This document shows positions 48,003 to 56,233 of a stretch of 64,000 nt of DNA, piece by piece. Location: positions 62,001 to 126,000 of IMG/VR virus record IMGVR_UViG_3300042549_004948. One strand, written 5' to 3'. The notes beneath the pieces are model-generated. The model worked only from the letters and a program-made list of their open reading frames with translations, was not told the origin of the DNA and did not search any database. Position numbers and translations under genes: made by a program. Source of the stretch: a virus. How positions within the stretch are numbered: position 1 is the stretch's first letter; each line of letters begins with the position of its first letter.

Positions 48003-48445
48003 TGGACCTGGAGAGATTCGAACTCTCGTCTCCGATAGAGACAATAATACTAACGTATCACATGCTTAGTACTGCTTGCGCTGCACCGTACATCAGTTGT
48101 TTAATAGGTACAACTAATAAAACCTTGATAGCACGGCTTCGCCCCCTGTATACCGTGTCGTAGAATGCTTGAGGTACGCCTCAACGTAGCTAGGGAGCCA
48201 CTCATTCCCACAGTCCTTATTTAACGAGTTGATCGTGAATACTCGGAGTAGTTCTGTTCCTAGGTTACTCACCCGATGCGGACTAAGCTGCTACAGCTAG
48301 GTCGGCGCCTACGAAGTCCATAAGGTCTTCGAAGGTGAATGAAGATAATTCTTCAGCGTTTATTGTTTAGTATCTTCTAAGGCAGTATACTCAAATGCCT
48401 GCATGTAGTATTACCTCAACAACCGGATCAATTCCAGTCAGGCCC
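48003..48445 (-). ncRNA. ssrA: tmRNA (transfer-messenger RNA)
   Basis: The 5' end GGGCCTGACTGGAATTGATC and 3' end pair as an acceptor (GGGCCTG with CAGGTCC), followed by discriminator A. The 3' T-arm is GAGAG-TTCGAAT-CTCTC. An internal reading frame at 48357-48283 starts GCT GAA and ends GCA GCT TAG. It encodes a 24-residue tag that begins AEELSSFTFEDL and ends GADLAVAA, the -AA end used by ClpXP. The tag is longer than the usual 9-11 residues of Bacteroidota tags. GC-rich pseudoknot-like stretches follow the tag. It would rescue stalled ribosomes during infection. Confidence 0.93.
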
Positions 48446-48458
48446 ATAAGTTAAAGAA

Positions 48459-48695
48459 CTACACACTATATTCAGGAGTTGGTTGTTGCGCCCAATAAGC
48501 TTCTTCAAGCTCTAGAGTCCATCCGTCTTCTGCTTCTGAAAGTACTGCAAATCTATCATGCGAGAAAGATGTATATCCTTCTGGTACTTCTATTTCTTCT
48601 AGTAGATAATTACCGTTAGGAGTTAAAGCTGTAACTGTATACGTAGCTCCTTCTGTCAATAGACCTTCATGTCCTTTGATACACATAACTTGCAT
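48459..48695 (-). CDS. Small phage protein, SH3-like
   Basis: 78 residues from the ATG at 48695 (MQVMCIKGHEGLLTEGATYTVTALTPNGNYLLEEIEVPEGY). The longer frame upstream runs through non-coding-looking DNA and is rejected. G-x-x-Y-x-V and the alternating strands resemble the small SH3-like phage family (E-G-x-x-Y-T-V). Ends just before the tmRNA. Function unknown. Confidence 0.6.
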   Translation of the reverse strand: MQVMCIKGHEGLLTEGATYTVTALTPNGNYLLEEIEVPEGYTSFSHDRFAVLSEAEDGWTLELEEAYWAQQPTPEYSV

Positions 48696-48775
48696 ATAAT
48701 AAGTATTTGATTTATTTGTAAAAAGGAGTTTCAACGGTATCCTTTCCGAGCGGTGCCCTCGACATCCCATGTAAA

Positions 48776-48928
48776 TTACTTAGCAGAAGCCGTATCTACA
48801 GCTTGAGCCGTAGTATCCACAGCTACAGTAGAATCTACAGTTGTAGAGTCAGTAGCAATTTGTTCAGCAGGGGCTCCACAAGCAGCAAACATAAGTGCGG
48901 CTGCGATAACGATCATTACTTTTTTCAT
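48776..48928 (-). CDS. 50-residue lipoprotein
   Basis: ATG at 48928. MKKVMIVIAAALMFAACGAP is a lipoprotein signal peptide with the lipobox F-A-A-C at Cys17; the mature part is 34 residues of Ala, Thr, Asp and Val (TDSTTVDSTVAV...). Small acidic lipoproteins of this type are common in Bacteroidota. It would sit in the host membrane. A strong CTTATATTTAC promoter box lies 24 nt upstream, so it is expressed on its own. Confidence 0.8.
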   Translation of the reverse strand: MKKVMIVIAAALMFAACGAPAEQIATDSTTVDSTVAVDTTAQAVDTASAK

Positions 48929-48952
48929 GTTCTATTTTGTTTTGTTATAAGG

Positions 48953-48963
48953 TAAATATAAGA
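48953..48963 (-). promoter_or_regulatory. CTTATATTTAC promoter-like box
   Basis: The minus strand reads GTCTTATATTTACCTTATAAC, 24 nt before the lipoprotein start. Nearly identical to the boxes at 6383 and 7402. Confidence 0.45.
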
Positions 48964-49001
48964 CAGATTTTTAAAACCATTATTATTTATCTTTATAGTA
49001 C

Positions 49002-50240
49002 TTATAAATTTAACTTGCTTCCTATCATAAATGAATTAAGAATTGGCAATTCTTTATTTGTGCTGATTAATACTTTAAAGTTTACGTTTACTTTAAATTT
49101 TCTAGTTAATTTAAAATCAGTAGCAAATCCAGTTAAAAACATGAGGCTCCTATCTCTAAGTTCTGTTTTGTTAGTAAAAGAATAGCTATATGGAGAACTG
49201 ATCATAAATATATCCGGGATTATGATTTTTCTTTTAAACTGTATTGGACGCATAGCAAAACATATAATTGACGGGGCTAAGCTATATTGACCTGTATTTA
49301 ATAGTGTGCTGTTAAAACTAATATTATATCCAGTGATTAATTTATCGATAGGTTGCACATAGGTATATGCAGCAAACATCATATGATTTTTAAAATCTGT
49401 AAAGTATGTATTACTAAATGTGTGTACTGCTTCTAATTGACCTACGCTATTTGTTTCATTTTTACTATATCTAGCTCCAATTGCAATTTTACTAAGGTCC
49501 ATAAATATAGTTGATGATATACCCCAACTAGACATTCCAGTAAATGATGATTGAGAAATTCCTACATTCATAGTAGGTACTATATTTTTTTGTGGAGGTT
49601 GTTCTGCAAAAGATAAATCAGCAGATACTATAACAGGATTTATTGATTGAAGTTTTTCTTTTTTGCTATCTTTCTTTTCTTCTTTCTTTTCTTCTTGTTT
49701 TTGCTCTTCTTTTTTTTCTTCACTTTTAGATTCACTCTTACTTTCACTCTTACTTTCAGTTTTAGATTCAGAAGATGTACTTTTAGATTCAGAAGATGTT
49801 GAACTAGAAGATCCGCTAGAAGATGAACTTGTAGATGGAGAAGCAGAAGGACTAGAAACAGAGGCTGATGCGCTAGATGATGCTGAACTAGAAGCGGCGC
49901 TTGAGGCGGCTGAACTTGCAGCCGATGATGCAGCCGATGATGCAGCTTGAACTGCAGATTGTGTAACTACTTGAGCAGTTTGTTGATTAACAGGACATGG
50001 CTTAGAAAATATAGACTTTATCCATAAGTCTACTGAACCAGATCTAAAATCGTTTACTGTAAATATTTTGCTCTCACTTCTAATTACAATTAGAACTCCA
50101 ATATTTGTTAGTGGAAAAGATACTGTATAAATCTTATTATCACAAGGATCAACATAGACGTTTGTAATAGTTTGGCTTTTAGCATTACCGGCTAATAATA
50201 TTAAAACTAATATTGTTAAACTTGTAATCCATGTTTTCAC
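49002..50240 (-). CDS. Outer-membrane beta-barrel protein with Ser/Ala-rich linker
   Basis: 412 residues: a signal peptide (MKTWITSLTILVLILLAGNAKSQ), a short N-terminal domain with two Cys (~33 and ~86), then a low-complexity linker at ~100-200 (AASSAASSAASS..., then ESKSESKSE, then Glu/Lys-rich), then a C-terminal part of 200 residues with alternating strands and an aromatic/Leu end (SFMIGSKLNL) as in outer-membrane barrels. The linker could reach through the periplasm or interact with peptidoglycan. It lies next to the CsgG-like gene, with 4 nt between. Role unknown. Confidence 0.7.
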   Translation of the reverse strand: MKTWITSLTILVLILLAGNAKSQTITNVYVDPCDNKIYTVSFPLTNIGVLIVIRSESKIFTVNDFRSGSVDLWIKSIFSKPCPVNQQTAQVVTQSAVQAASSAASSAASSAASSAASSSASSSASASVSSPSASPSTSSSSSGSSSSTSSESKSTSSESKTESKSESKSESKSEEKKEEQKQEEKKEEKKDSKKEKLQSINPVIVSADLSFAEQPPQKNIVPTMNVGISQSSFTGMSSWGISSTIFMDLSKIAIGARYSKNETNSVGQLEAVHTFSNTYFTDFKNHMMFAAYTYVQPIDKLITGYNISFNSTLLNTGQYSLAPSIICFAMRPIQFKRKIIIPDIFMISSPYSYSFTNKTELRDRSLMFLTGFATDFKLTRKFKVNVNFKVLISTNKELPILNSFMIGSKLNL

Positions 50241-50244
50241 TTAA

Positions 50245-50973
50245 CTAGTTTTTGAATATTGCTTTTTTAATCATTCTATCTAATATATTTGCGCATGCTA
50301 TGTCTAAAGCTTTTTTAGTAGCAATAGAAATGGTAGATTGATTAAACTTAATAGGATCTATAGAATCATCTGAAAGTAATGTTAACTCTCTAGTAGTTTT
50401 TGCTTCGCCTAATCCTGATGCACCAAAGACTATCCCTGTTTCTGCATTAGTAAAACGTACTTGTAAACCAAGTCTAGTTACCATATTATCTTTAATCCCA
50501 TCTTTTAAATTAATAGTTTCGTCTTCTGATATAGAATAGTCATAAACTTCAATAGTTACGAAGTATTCAGCTAAGTTAATTTTACCTCTGCCATCTAATT
50601 TATTCTCACTAATACCAGCTTGAGAAGCCTGGAATTGTTTTACCATTCTATTTTTAATCTCAGTTTTATCTTCTGTAAATTTAAACCTATTTAAGTTTTC
50701 TAAATATTCCATAGAAATATTAGCAACTCCTAAACCAACTCTCTTTTCTTTAAGTTCAGGATACATTTCGTATATTTCGTCAGAAATACCGCATTTTAAT
50801 ATTTGAATTGGAATCTGAGGTCCTTCGTAATCAAGGTAGGCAGATATATCTTTCTTTTTTTCAAAATCTGCTTTAAACTCTTCTGTTTTTGTAGATCCTA
50901 TTACTTGACAGCGTGCTGTTTTATTTAGTAGAAATATGTTTAATAGACATAAAATCACTATAAAGTATTTCAT
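50245..50973 (-). CDS. CsgG-like secreted protein
   Basis: 242 residues with a signal peptide (MKYFIVILCLLNIFLLNKTARCQ). RVGLGVANISMEYLENLNRF resembles the start of the CsgG fold (x-x-x-I-A-V-x-x-F), followed by a helix-rich R-x-x-x-x-x-Q-A-S-Q-A-G segment, AEYFVTIEVYDYSI, and LGLQVRFTNAETGIVFGASGLGEA, as in the ring domain of CsgG pores. No clear lipobox Cys; the one at C22 could be one. CsgG-like proteins have been reported in some marine T4-like phages. It has its own promoter box and follows a terminator. Confidence 0.65.
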   Translation of the reverse strand: MKYFIVILCLLNIFLLNKTARCQVIGSTKTEEFKADFEKKKDISAYLDYEGPQIPIQILKCGISDEIYEMYPELKEKRVGLGVANISMEYLENLNRFKFTEDKTEIKNRMVKQFQASQAGISENKLDGRGKINLAEYFVTIEVYDYSISEDETINLKDGIKDNMVTRLGLQVRFTNAETGIVFGASGLGEAKTTRELTLLSDDSIDPIKFNQSTISIATKKALDIACANILDRMIKKAIFKN

Positions 50974-50994
50974 ATTACGTAGTTTTATCTACGT

Positions 50995-51002
50995 ATAAAT
51001 AT
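50995..51002 (-). promoter_or_regulatory. ATATTTAT promoter-like box after a terminator
   Basis: The minus strand reads TTTTATATTTATACGTAG, 21 nt before the CsgG-like start and directly behind the terminator at 51009-51027. The terminator-box-gene order is the best support that this box is a promoter. Confidence 0.55.
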
Positions 51003-51008
51003 AAAAAA

Positions 51009-51027
51009 AGGGAGTATTTAGCTCCCT
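51009..51027 (-). terminator. Rho-independent terminator after the beta-helix lipoprotein gene
   Basis: The minus strand reads AGGGAG-CTAAATA-CTCCCT followed by TTTTTT, 9 nt after the stop of the 51036 gene. Confidence 0.85.
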
Positions 51028-51035
51028 AATATTTA

Positions 51036-52238
51036 TTAATGTCCCTTATTTGGGAATCTAGTCCATCCAACTGTCCAACCAGGTTTTGACAGTGTTTCCA
51101 TTTCGTTTTTAGTATAAGACACTTCTTTATTTCCTTGACTCAATGCTTTTGTTTTCATTTCTGATGCAATTATTACAGCAGATGTAGATCTAAAATTTTG
51201 TAATGGATCAAATGCTTGTACTTCGTTATTTTCAAACTTGCTGACTCCATCTTTATAAGCTTGAGCAGTTTCATTTGACTCTATACTAAAGCCGCCTTTC
51301 ATGTAACCTAGTATCTTGGAGTTAGTTATTGTGAATTGGGTGGCTCTCCTCCACCTCAATCCTAAGTTATGATTGGTTATTGAGTTAGCATCAAAAGGGC
51401 CTACCAGAATCATCCCAATTAGCTTTGGGTGAGTAAATGGCTGCGCGCTTGATCCTGTTCCATCATTATCGCATTCTACACCATTACCAGCATCTCCATT
51501 ATCTACAAATTGAGGATCGCGTTTTGATACTCCGTTTGTTACAGTTCCAGTATATCCAAAGTCAAAGTCGAAGTCATCGTCTGCTGTAGCATACGCATAT
51601 AAGTTCTTAGGTGATACTGTGCCTCCAAAAAATTCAAAGGCATCGTCGTTAGCGTAGATAGTTTGGACATTTTCGATTGTAGTACCTGATCCTACTGCAC
51701 CTAAAGTTAATCCATTGATTTCTGAGTTTGGTAGTGCAGCTATGCCTGCATATTCTATACGAATATACTTTAATATACCACTATTATCATTATCATTCAT
51801 ACCACCATAAGGTCTACCAATACCACCTTCAATAGTTGGTTCAGCCGATCTATTTGTTTTAGCGCGGCCTAGTATTACAATACCTCCCCAATCTCCAGGA
51901 GTTTTTTCTCCTTCAGGTTTTCCTGATGTAAACACGATAGGTTTTGATACGGTTCCTTCTGCAATTATTTGTGCGCCTCTTTCAATACATAGTGCACCTT
52001 TCTCAGCAATATCACTTATTATAGTAGTGCCAGGCTGAATGATTAATCTAGCACCATCAGTTACATACACGTATCCTTTGAGTGTCCATACTTTGTCTGA
52101 TGTTAAAGTAGTTGTAGTATTAATGTTACCACTCAATGTAGTTACAGAAGGTACGTTGATAGGTTGCGCGTCGCCGCCTAGTTCTTTAGTGCAACTGAAG
52201 ATACTGGTAGCAATTAGTAATAAGAAAAGCTTTTTCAT
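51036..52238 (-). CDS. Beta-helix lipoprotein paired with a TonB receptor
   Basis: 400 residues. MKKLFLLLIATSIFSCTKE is a lipoprotein signal with Cys16. The rest (LTSDKVWTLKGYVYVTDGARLIIQPGTTIIS...GGIVILGRAKTN...YIRIEYAG) reads as right-handed parallel beta-helix turns. Such lipoproteins are encoded next to TonB-dependent receptors in many Bacteroidota and appear to work with them in uptake of a solute. It overlaps the receptor gene by 4 nt and ends with a terminator. Seeing this pair in a phage is unusual. Confidence 0.78.
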   Translation of the reverse strand: MKKLFLLLIATSIFSCTKELGGDAQPINVPSVTTLSGNINTTTTLTSDKVWTLKGYVYVTDGARLIIQPGTTIISDIAEKGALCIERGAQIIAEGTVSKPIVFTSGKPEGEKTPGDWGGIVILGRAKTNRSAEPTIEGGIGRPYGGMNDNDNSGILKYIRIEYAGIAALPNSEINGLTLGAVGSGTTIENVQTIYANDDAFEFFGGTVSPKNLYAYATADDDFDFDFGYTGTVTNGVSKRDPQFVDNGDAGNGVECDNDGTGSSAQPFTHPKLIGMILVGPFDANSITNHNLGLRWRRATQFTITNSKILGYMKGGFSIESNETAQAYKDGVSKFENNEVQAFDPLQNFRSTSAVIIASEMKTKALSQGNKEVSYTKNEMETLSKPGWTVGWTRFPNKGH

Positions 52239-54487
52239 AAGTTTACGTTTAGTGTTAATGAGACTGTTTGTTCATTGTTTATTTTTATTAAGTCGCCTCT
52301 ATTCTTTTGATAATATCTAGAAGGCTGAGCTAATACATCTGATATGGCTAATTTTATTTCAGCTTTCTTTATCTTTCTAAGATACACAATATCTACTACG
52401 TCTCTAGAATTTTCAAATATATCTGAATAACCTTGAAAACCTACTGCAGATATTCTATCTCCGACTCTATTGTATGTTACATTTAATGTGTTAGAGTTTT
52501 TGTGTAAATTTAATCCTCCATTGATAATATAATTAGACTGACCTTGTAGTTGTCTTTTAGATCCATTTACATTTACTTGTGATGTCATGATCGATGTATT
52601 AGCGTAGAAGTCCATCCAGCAAGTCATTTTCTTTCTTACTTCTATTTCTACACCATACAAATGTGCTTGATCTGGGTTCATATAAGTTAACAGTAAGTTT
52701 GAAGGAACAGATCCATCTGCTACGATTTGTTCGATAGGTTTTATGAATTGCTTACCAAATACTCCAATAGATATTGTTTCACCGGCTTTAGGATAGTATT
52801 CCCATTTTAGATCTATATTGTAAACATCAGACTTTTCTAATTTCGAGTTACCTAGTAGTTGTGCATTTCTAATAAAGTCATAGTAAGCAAAGTTAGCTAC
52901 TTCTCTAAATTCTGGTCTTGCTAAGGTTTTGCTTATAGAAAACCTCTTCTTAATTCTGTCTACTGTTTTTGATATATTTAATGAAGGTAAAAAGTCTAAA
53001 TACTTTCTGTCTACATTTACTTTTTGCCCACTAAAATCTGCTGTGTTAACTGTGAATACATTATACTCTGTTCTTAGGCCCGTGTTTAACTTCCAGTCTC
53101 CAAACTCTCTATCGTACATGATATAACCAGTCATCAAATCGAAATCAGCTTTATATCTGTCTGTGTTGTTTGTTATTTCGTTCATCAAGTCAGAAGCTTC
53201 GTATCTAAATACTCTTGCTTGAAACTGTCTAATCTTTTTTAAATAATTAGAACCTATCTTAATATTGTTAAATTGTTTGTTAACGCTTGCATTGAAACTA
53301 TTTTCATTCATTACACTCCAAAATCTGTAAGTATCTCTCCAAGCTATGGAATAGTTTTGATTTGTTCCTAATGATTTAGTAATAGGATTTACTCTATAAT
53401 CAGGTTGATCTCTCAACATTAAGTTATAACCTATATTAAAATCAACAGTCTTGATCTTAGTATCGAATTGAGAATTAAGAACAGTCTTTACTATTTTATT
53501 ACTCGATGTACTTCTAACGTCTTGAACGTTGTCGTAGTTCTCACCGAACCTGGTAAGATAGGATTGTTCTGTTTGATGATTGAATAAAGTTTTTAGACTA
53601 TATCTATACTTTCCTATGTAAGTAATATTCAAAAGAGAATTAACAGATTCTATTTGTGTGTAAGAAGTGTCTCTGTATTTGTACGCAAGCTCTGTAGAAG
53701 ATTGATAGTCTAATCTATCGATGTAATTTAAAGTGTGAGATCTCCTTCCTGTAGAACTCAATAAAGCATTCCATTTATTTTTATTAATTCCAAATGAAAG
53801 TGATCCATTATAATTAGGGCTAGATGTAAAACTTTTTGGTTCATAAGATTGAAGCATCTTTGTGTATGCTCTTCTATCTCCTAAACTACCGACTCTAAAG
53901 TTATACGTAGAAGGAAACGCGGAAGGGAATTTAGCTCCTTGTACTAACTTGAAGCCTTTCGAAGTTGAAACTAAACCCCAACCGGTTCCTAGAGAAATAT
54001 TTAAAAAACTATTAGATACATCTTTAGTTGTTATTTGAATTAATCCGCCAGAAAAATCTCCGGGTAGATTTGCTGCAGCAGACTTTGCTACAACTATATT
54101 GTCTATTAAGTTAGAAGGAACTATATCAAAAGAGAAAGCTCTTCTATCTGGTTCTGTTGATGGAAGCAGGGTTTTATTTAGTAAGGCTGAATTGTATCTA
54201 TCCGCTAGCCCTCTAACTAAAACGAATTTATCGTTTTGAATAGTAACTCCGTTAATTCTTTTTAAAGCATCACCTACAGTTCTATCAGGAGTCTTTTTTA
54301 TATACTCTATAGATATTCCGTCTGATACTACAGAACTATTTTTGATGGAGTTAATTACCGCTAAATTACTTTCTTTCTTGGCTACTGACTTTACTGTTAT
54401 CTCTCTTAAATTTTTATTGAAAACTGTATCTTGAGAGTATGCTAAAATAGGAAACAGCGAAACAAAAATAAAAAACGACTTAATCAT
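52235..54487 (-). CDS. TonB-dependent outer-membrane receptor
   Basis: 750 residues. A signal peptide (MIKSFFIFVSLFPILAYSQ) and then the plug domain: VGDALKRINGVTIQNDKFVLVRGLADRYNSALLNKTLLPSTEPDRRAFSFDIVPSNLIDNIVVAKSAAANLPGDFSGGLIQI, the classic receptor plug with G-D-F-S-G-G. A long beta-barrel follows, ending with the strand QTVSLTLNVNL. The carboxypeptidase-like N-terminal extension of SusC types is absent. It would sit in the host outer membrane, for nutrient uptake or to block other phages. Confidence 0.88.
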   Translation of the reverse strand: MIKSFFIFVSLFPILAYSQDTVFNKNLREITVKSVAKKESNLAVINSIKNSSVVSDGISIEYIKKTPDRTVGDALKRINGVTIQNDKFVLVRGLADRYNSALLNKTLLPSTEPDRRAFSFDIVPSNLIDNIVVAKSAAANLPGDFSGGLIQITTKDVSNSFLNISLGTGWGLVSTSKGFKLVQGAKFPSAFPSTYNFRVGSLGDRRAYTKMLQSYEPKSFTSSPNYNGSLSFGINKNKWNALLSSTGRRSHTLNYIDRLDYQSSTELAYKYRDTSYTQIESVNSLLNITYIGKYRYSLKTLFNHQTEQSYLTRFGENYDNVQDVRSTSSNKIVKTVLNSQFDTKIKTVDFNIGYNLMLRDQPDYRVNPITKSLGTNQNYSIAWRDTYRFWSVMNENSFNASVNKQFNNIKIGSNYLKKIRQFQARVFRYEASDLMNEITNNTDRYKADFDLMTGYIMYDREFGDWKLNTGLRTEYNVFTVNTADFSGQKVNVDRKYLDFLPSLNISKTVDRIKKRFSISKTLARPEFREVANFAYYDFIRNAQLLGNSKLEKSDVYNIDLKWEYYPKAGETISIGVFGKQFIKPIEQIVADGSVPSNLLLTYMNPDQAHLYGVEIEVRKKMTCWMDFYANTSIMTSQVNVNGSKRQLQGQSNYIINGGLNLHKNSNTLNVTYNRVGDRISAVGFQGYSDIFENSRDVVDIVYLRKIKKAEIKLAISDVLAQPSRYYQKNRGDLIKINNEQTVSLTLNVNL

Positions 54488-54595
54488 TATTAAGGATTGT
54501 TAGTACCTTTATAATTATTAAGCCGCTTTTTAGGTGGGCTATTTATTGTGTTATTAAATTATTAACTAATTTTAAAATTTTTATTAATTAACTTT

Positions 54596-54835
54596 TTACT
54601 CTCCACTTTTTTTATTTATAAATTTATCAACAGAAGCTATACCAAAGCAAGCGATTGTTAATATTTTAAATGAATCAAAAATAAACTCATTTATAAGTAG
54701 CGGTTTATTCATAGCTCCTGTTATGATGTCTGTAATAGCAAACATACACATCATTAAGAAAGCTGCGAATCCTATAACTGCTTTTTCATTGATAGAATTA
54801 CTATCATTGAAAAGATCGTGAAAAAATTTTTTCAT
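54596..54835 (-). CDS. Holin-like protein
   Basis: 79 residues. Charged N-terminus (MKKFFHDLFNDSNSINEKAVIG), two membrane helices (~20-40 and ~55-72) with a short loop (ITGAMNKPLLINE), and a basic end (KFINKKSGE). This is the usual size and layout of small two-helix holins, and the GH19 endolysin is three genes upstream in the same transcript. It would make the membrane lesion that starts lysis. Confidence 0.65.
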   Translation of the reverse strand: MKKFFHDLFNDSNSINEKAVIGFAAFLMMCMFAITDIITGAMNKPLLINEFIFDSFKILTIACFGIASVDKFINKKSGE

Positions 54836-54875
54836 TTCAATAATTTTAATTTATTTAATATCGATAACTTTATTC

Positions 54876-55298
54876 TTACTCTTTTATTTTTCCGCATTTT
54901 AAACATTCCAAATCACCATCATTATCAAAATCTCCCCAAACGTGTTCACATTGTCTATGCGCGAAGTACTCATCAATTTTACCATCGCCATCGAAATCTA
55001 ATCCATCCATTACACCATCTCCATCTTCATCAATTTCAACGCACCCTCTTGCTTCGGCACTTACACCCACTTCTGCGGTTGCTGCAACAGATGTATCCGT
55101 TATCTCAACACCCACACTTGCGTGAGCCTCACCAGTAACCTCAACGGTTAATTCTACACCATCAACAGTAGTACTTACTGAAGATGAATCTTCAACACTC
55201 GCACCATCTTGTGGGTCTGCAGTGATTTGGCCACCACCAGTTTCAAATCCAATTTTTAGACCGTTATCTTCCTGTGCTTTTTTTACTTCTTCTGACAT
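54876..55298 (-). CDS. Acidic protein with Ca-binding DxDGDG repeats
   Basis: 140 residues starting MSEEVKKAQEDNG. It is rich in Thr/Val with EVTGEAHASVGVEITDTSVAATAEVGVSAEA, then DEDGDGVMDGLDFDGDGKIDEY, which is a calcium-binding DxDxDG loop pair like dockerin/thrombospondin type 3 repeats, then a C-terminal C-x-x-C (LECLKCGKIKE) with H and C nearby (QCEHVWGDFDNDGD). No signal peptide. It lies between the spanin-like and holin genes in the lysis set; its role there is unclear. Confidence 0.55.
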   Translation of the reverse strand: MSEEVKKAQEDNGLKIGFETGGGQITADPQDGASVEDSSSVSTTVDGVELTVEVTGEAHASVGVEITDTSVAATAEVGVSAEARGCVEIDEDGDGVMDGLDFDGDGKIDEYFAHRQCEHVWGDFDNDGDLECLKCGKIKE

Positions 55299-55313
55299 AT
55301 TTTTAATATTATA

Positions 55314-55622
55314 TTACCACAGCGGTTCTTTTTCTTTAAATTCGTCTCCTTCTTTTTTCTTAGGTTTAGCTGTAGCTTCTTTTACTGTTTCTTTTTCTTT
55401 AATAATAATAGTTTTCCCTCCAGCTGCTTGCTGCTGTTGTTGAGTATTGTTAATAATAATACTAGGTTGAGCTTGTACTGGTTGAGCGGTATCGTTTCCG
55501 CCACCAAACAATGTTGATCCTAACCAAGCCCCACCGGCTGTTACAACTGTAGCTAACGTACCTACAATAGTTTTTTTTAGCCCAGTCCAAGTTCCTTCTT
55601 GCTGATTTGTTTCTTCTGACAT
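55314..55622 (-). CDS. Single-span protein of the lysis cassette
   Basis: 102 residues starting MSEETNQQEGTWTG, one membrane segment (~19-38, TIVGTLATVVTAGGAWLGSTLFG), then Gln-rich and Lys/Glu-rich periplasmic-like tail (QQQQQAAGGKTIIIKEKETV...). It follows the endolysin by 3 nt. The layout suits a spanin-like or holin-accessory protein. It shares the MSEE start with the next gene. Confidence 0.55.
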   Translation of the reverse strand: MSEETNQQEGTWTGLKKTIVGTLATVVTAGGAWLGSTLFGGGNDTAQPVQAQPSIIINNTQQQQQAAGGKTIIIKEKETVKEATAKPKKKEGDEFKEKEPLW

Positions 55623-55624
55623 AG

Positions 55625-56227
55625 TTAACTGTTTAAAAGGTTATAGTATTCTTTAAAATGTTTAATTCTATCTGGAAGTCCAATTGTACCTCCATTTACT
55701 CTTTTTGTTACTTTAGTAACTACTAAATCACTGGCTCCTTCATCTGCTATTTTATGTAAGCTATTTTTATAAAAGAACCACGCTGCAGAAGCTAAAGGAT
55801 ATTTTGTAGCTACTAAATCAGGATTTGCTACACAATCTTCTCCAATAGATTTTGAGAACGCAGTATAGTTATCTTTTCCTGTAAGTTGTATAAATCCTCT
55901 TCCTTTAAATTTAGATCCATCACCAGAAGTTTCAGAACCGTTACCCATTCTACTAGCGTATACTTTATTTGCTATTTTATCAGGCTGTCTTTGATATTGA
56001 TTAGCCACTGCTTCTGTAGGAAAATACTTCTTAAATATTCCCATCAAACCTTTACTAGAATAATTTAAATTTTCTTTCAAGAATTTAAATCCTCCTGATT
56101 CATGTCCGCACTGTGCTAAAAAGTGAGCGAGTCTAATTGGAGTATTTAATTCAAATTTAGCTATTGTGTCTGGTATTTGGGCTAGTACTTGATCTGGGAT
56201 ATGCCCTTTTAATTTTTGTATATTCAT
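55625..56227 (-). CDS. GH19-type endolysin (chitinase-like lysozyme)
   Basis: 200 residues. AHFLAQCGHESGGFKFLKENLNYSSKGL contains the catalytic Glu of GH19 phage lysozymes, and GDGSKFKGRGFIQLTGKDNYTAFSKSIG is the second conserved motif (G-R-G-x-I-Q-L-T-G-x-x-N-Y). Cuts peptidoglycan at the end of infection. No signal peptide, so it needs the holin. The head of the lysis set with 55314 and 54596. Confidence 0.9.
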   Translation of the reverse strand: MNIQKLKGHIPDQVLAQIPDTIAKFELNTPIRLAHFLAQCGHESGGFKFLKENLNYSSKGLMGIFKKYFPTEAVANQYQRQPDKIANKVYASRMGNGSETSGDGSKFKGRGFIQLTGKDNYTAFSKSIGEDCVANPDLVATKYPLASAAWFFYKNSLHKIADEGASDLVVTKVTKRVNGGTIGLPDRIKHFKEYYNLLNS

Positions 56228-56233
56228 AAATTA

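Noticed and set aside
49663-49950. Plus-strand Leu/Ser/Asp-rich frame
   Set aside because: It is the complement of the Ser/Ala and Glu/Lys low-complexity part of the outer-membrane protein gene.
54818-55138. Plus-strand His/Leu/Pro-rich frame
   Set aside because: It is the complement of the acidic, repeat-containing protein gene and has unnatural composition.
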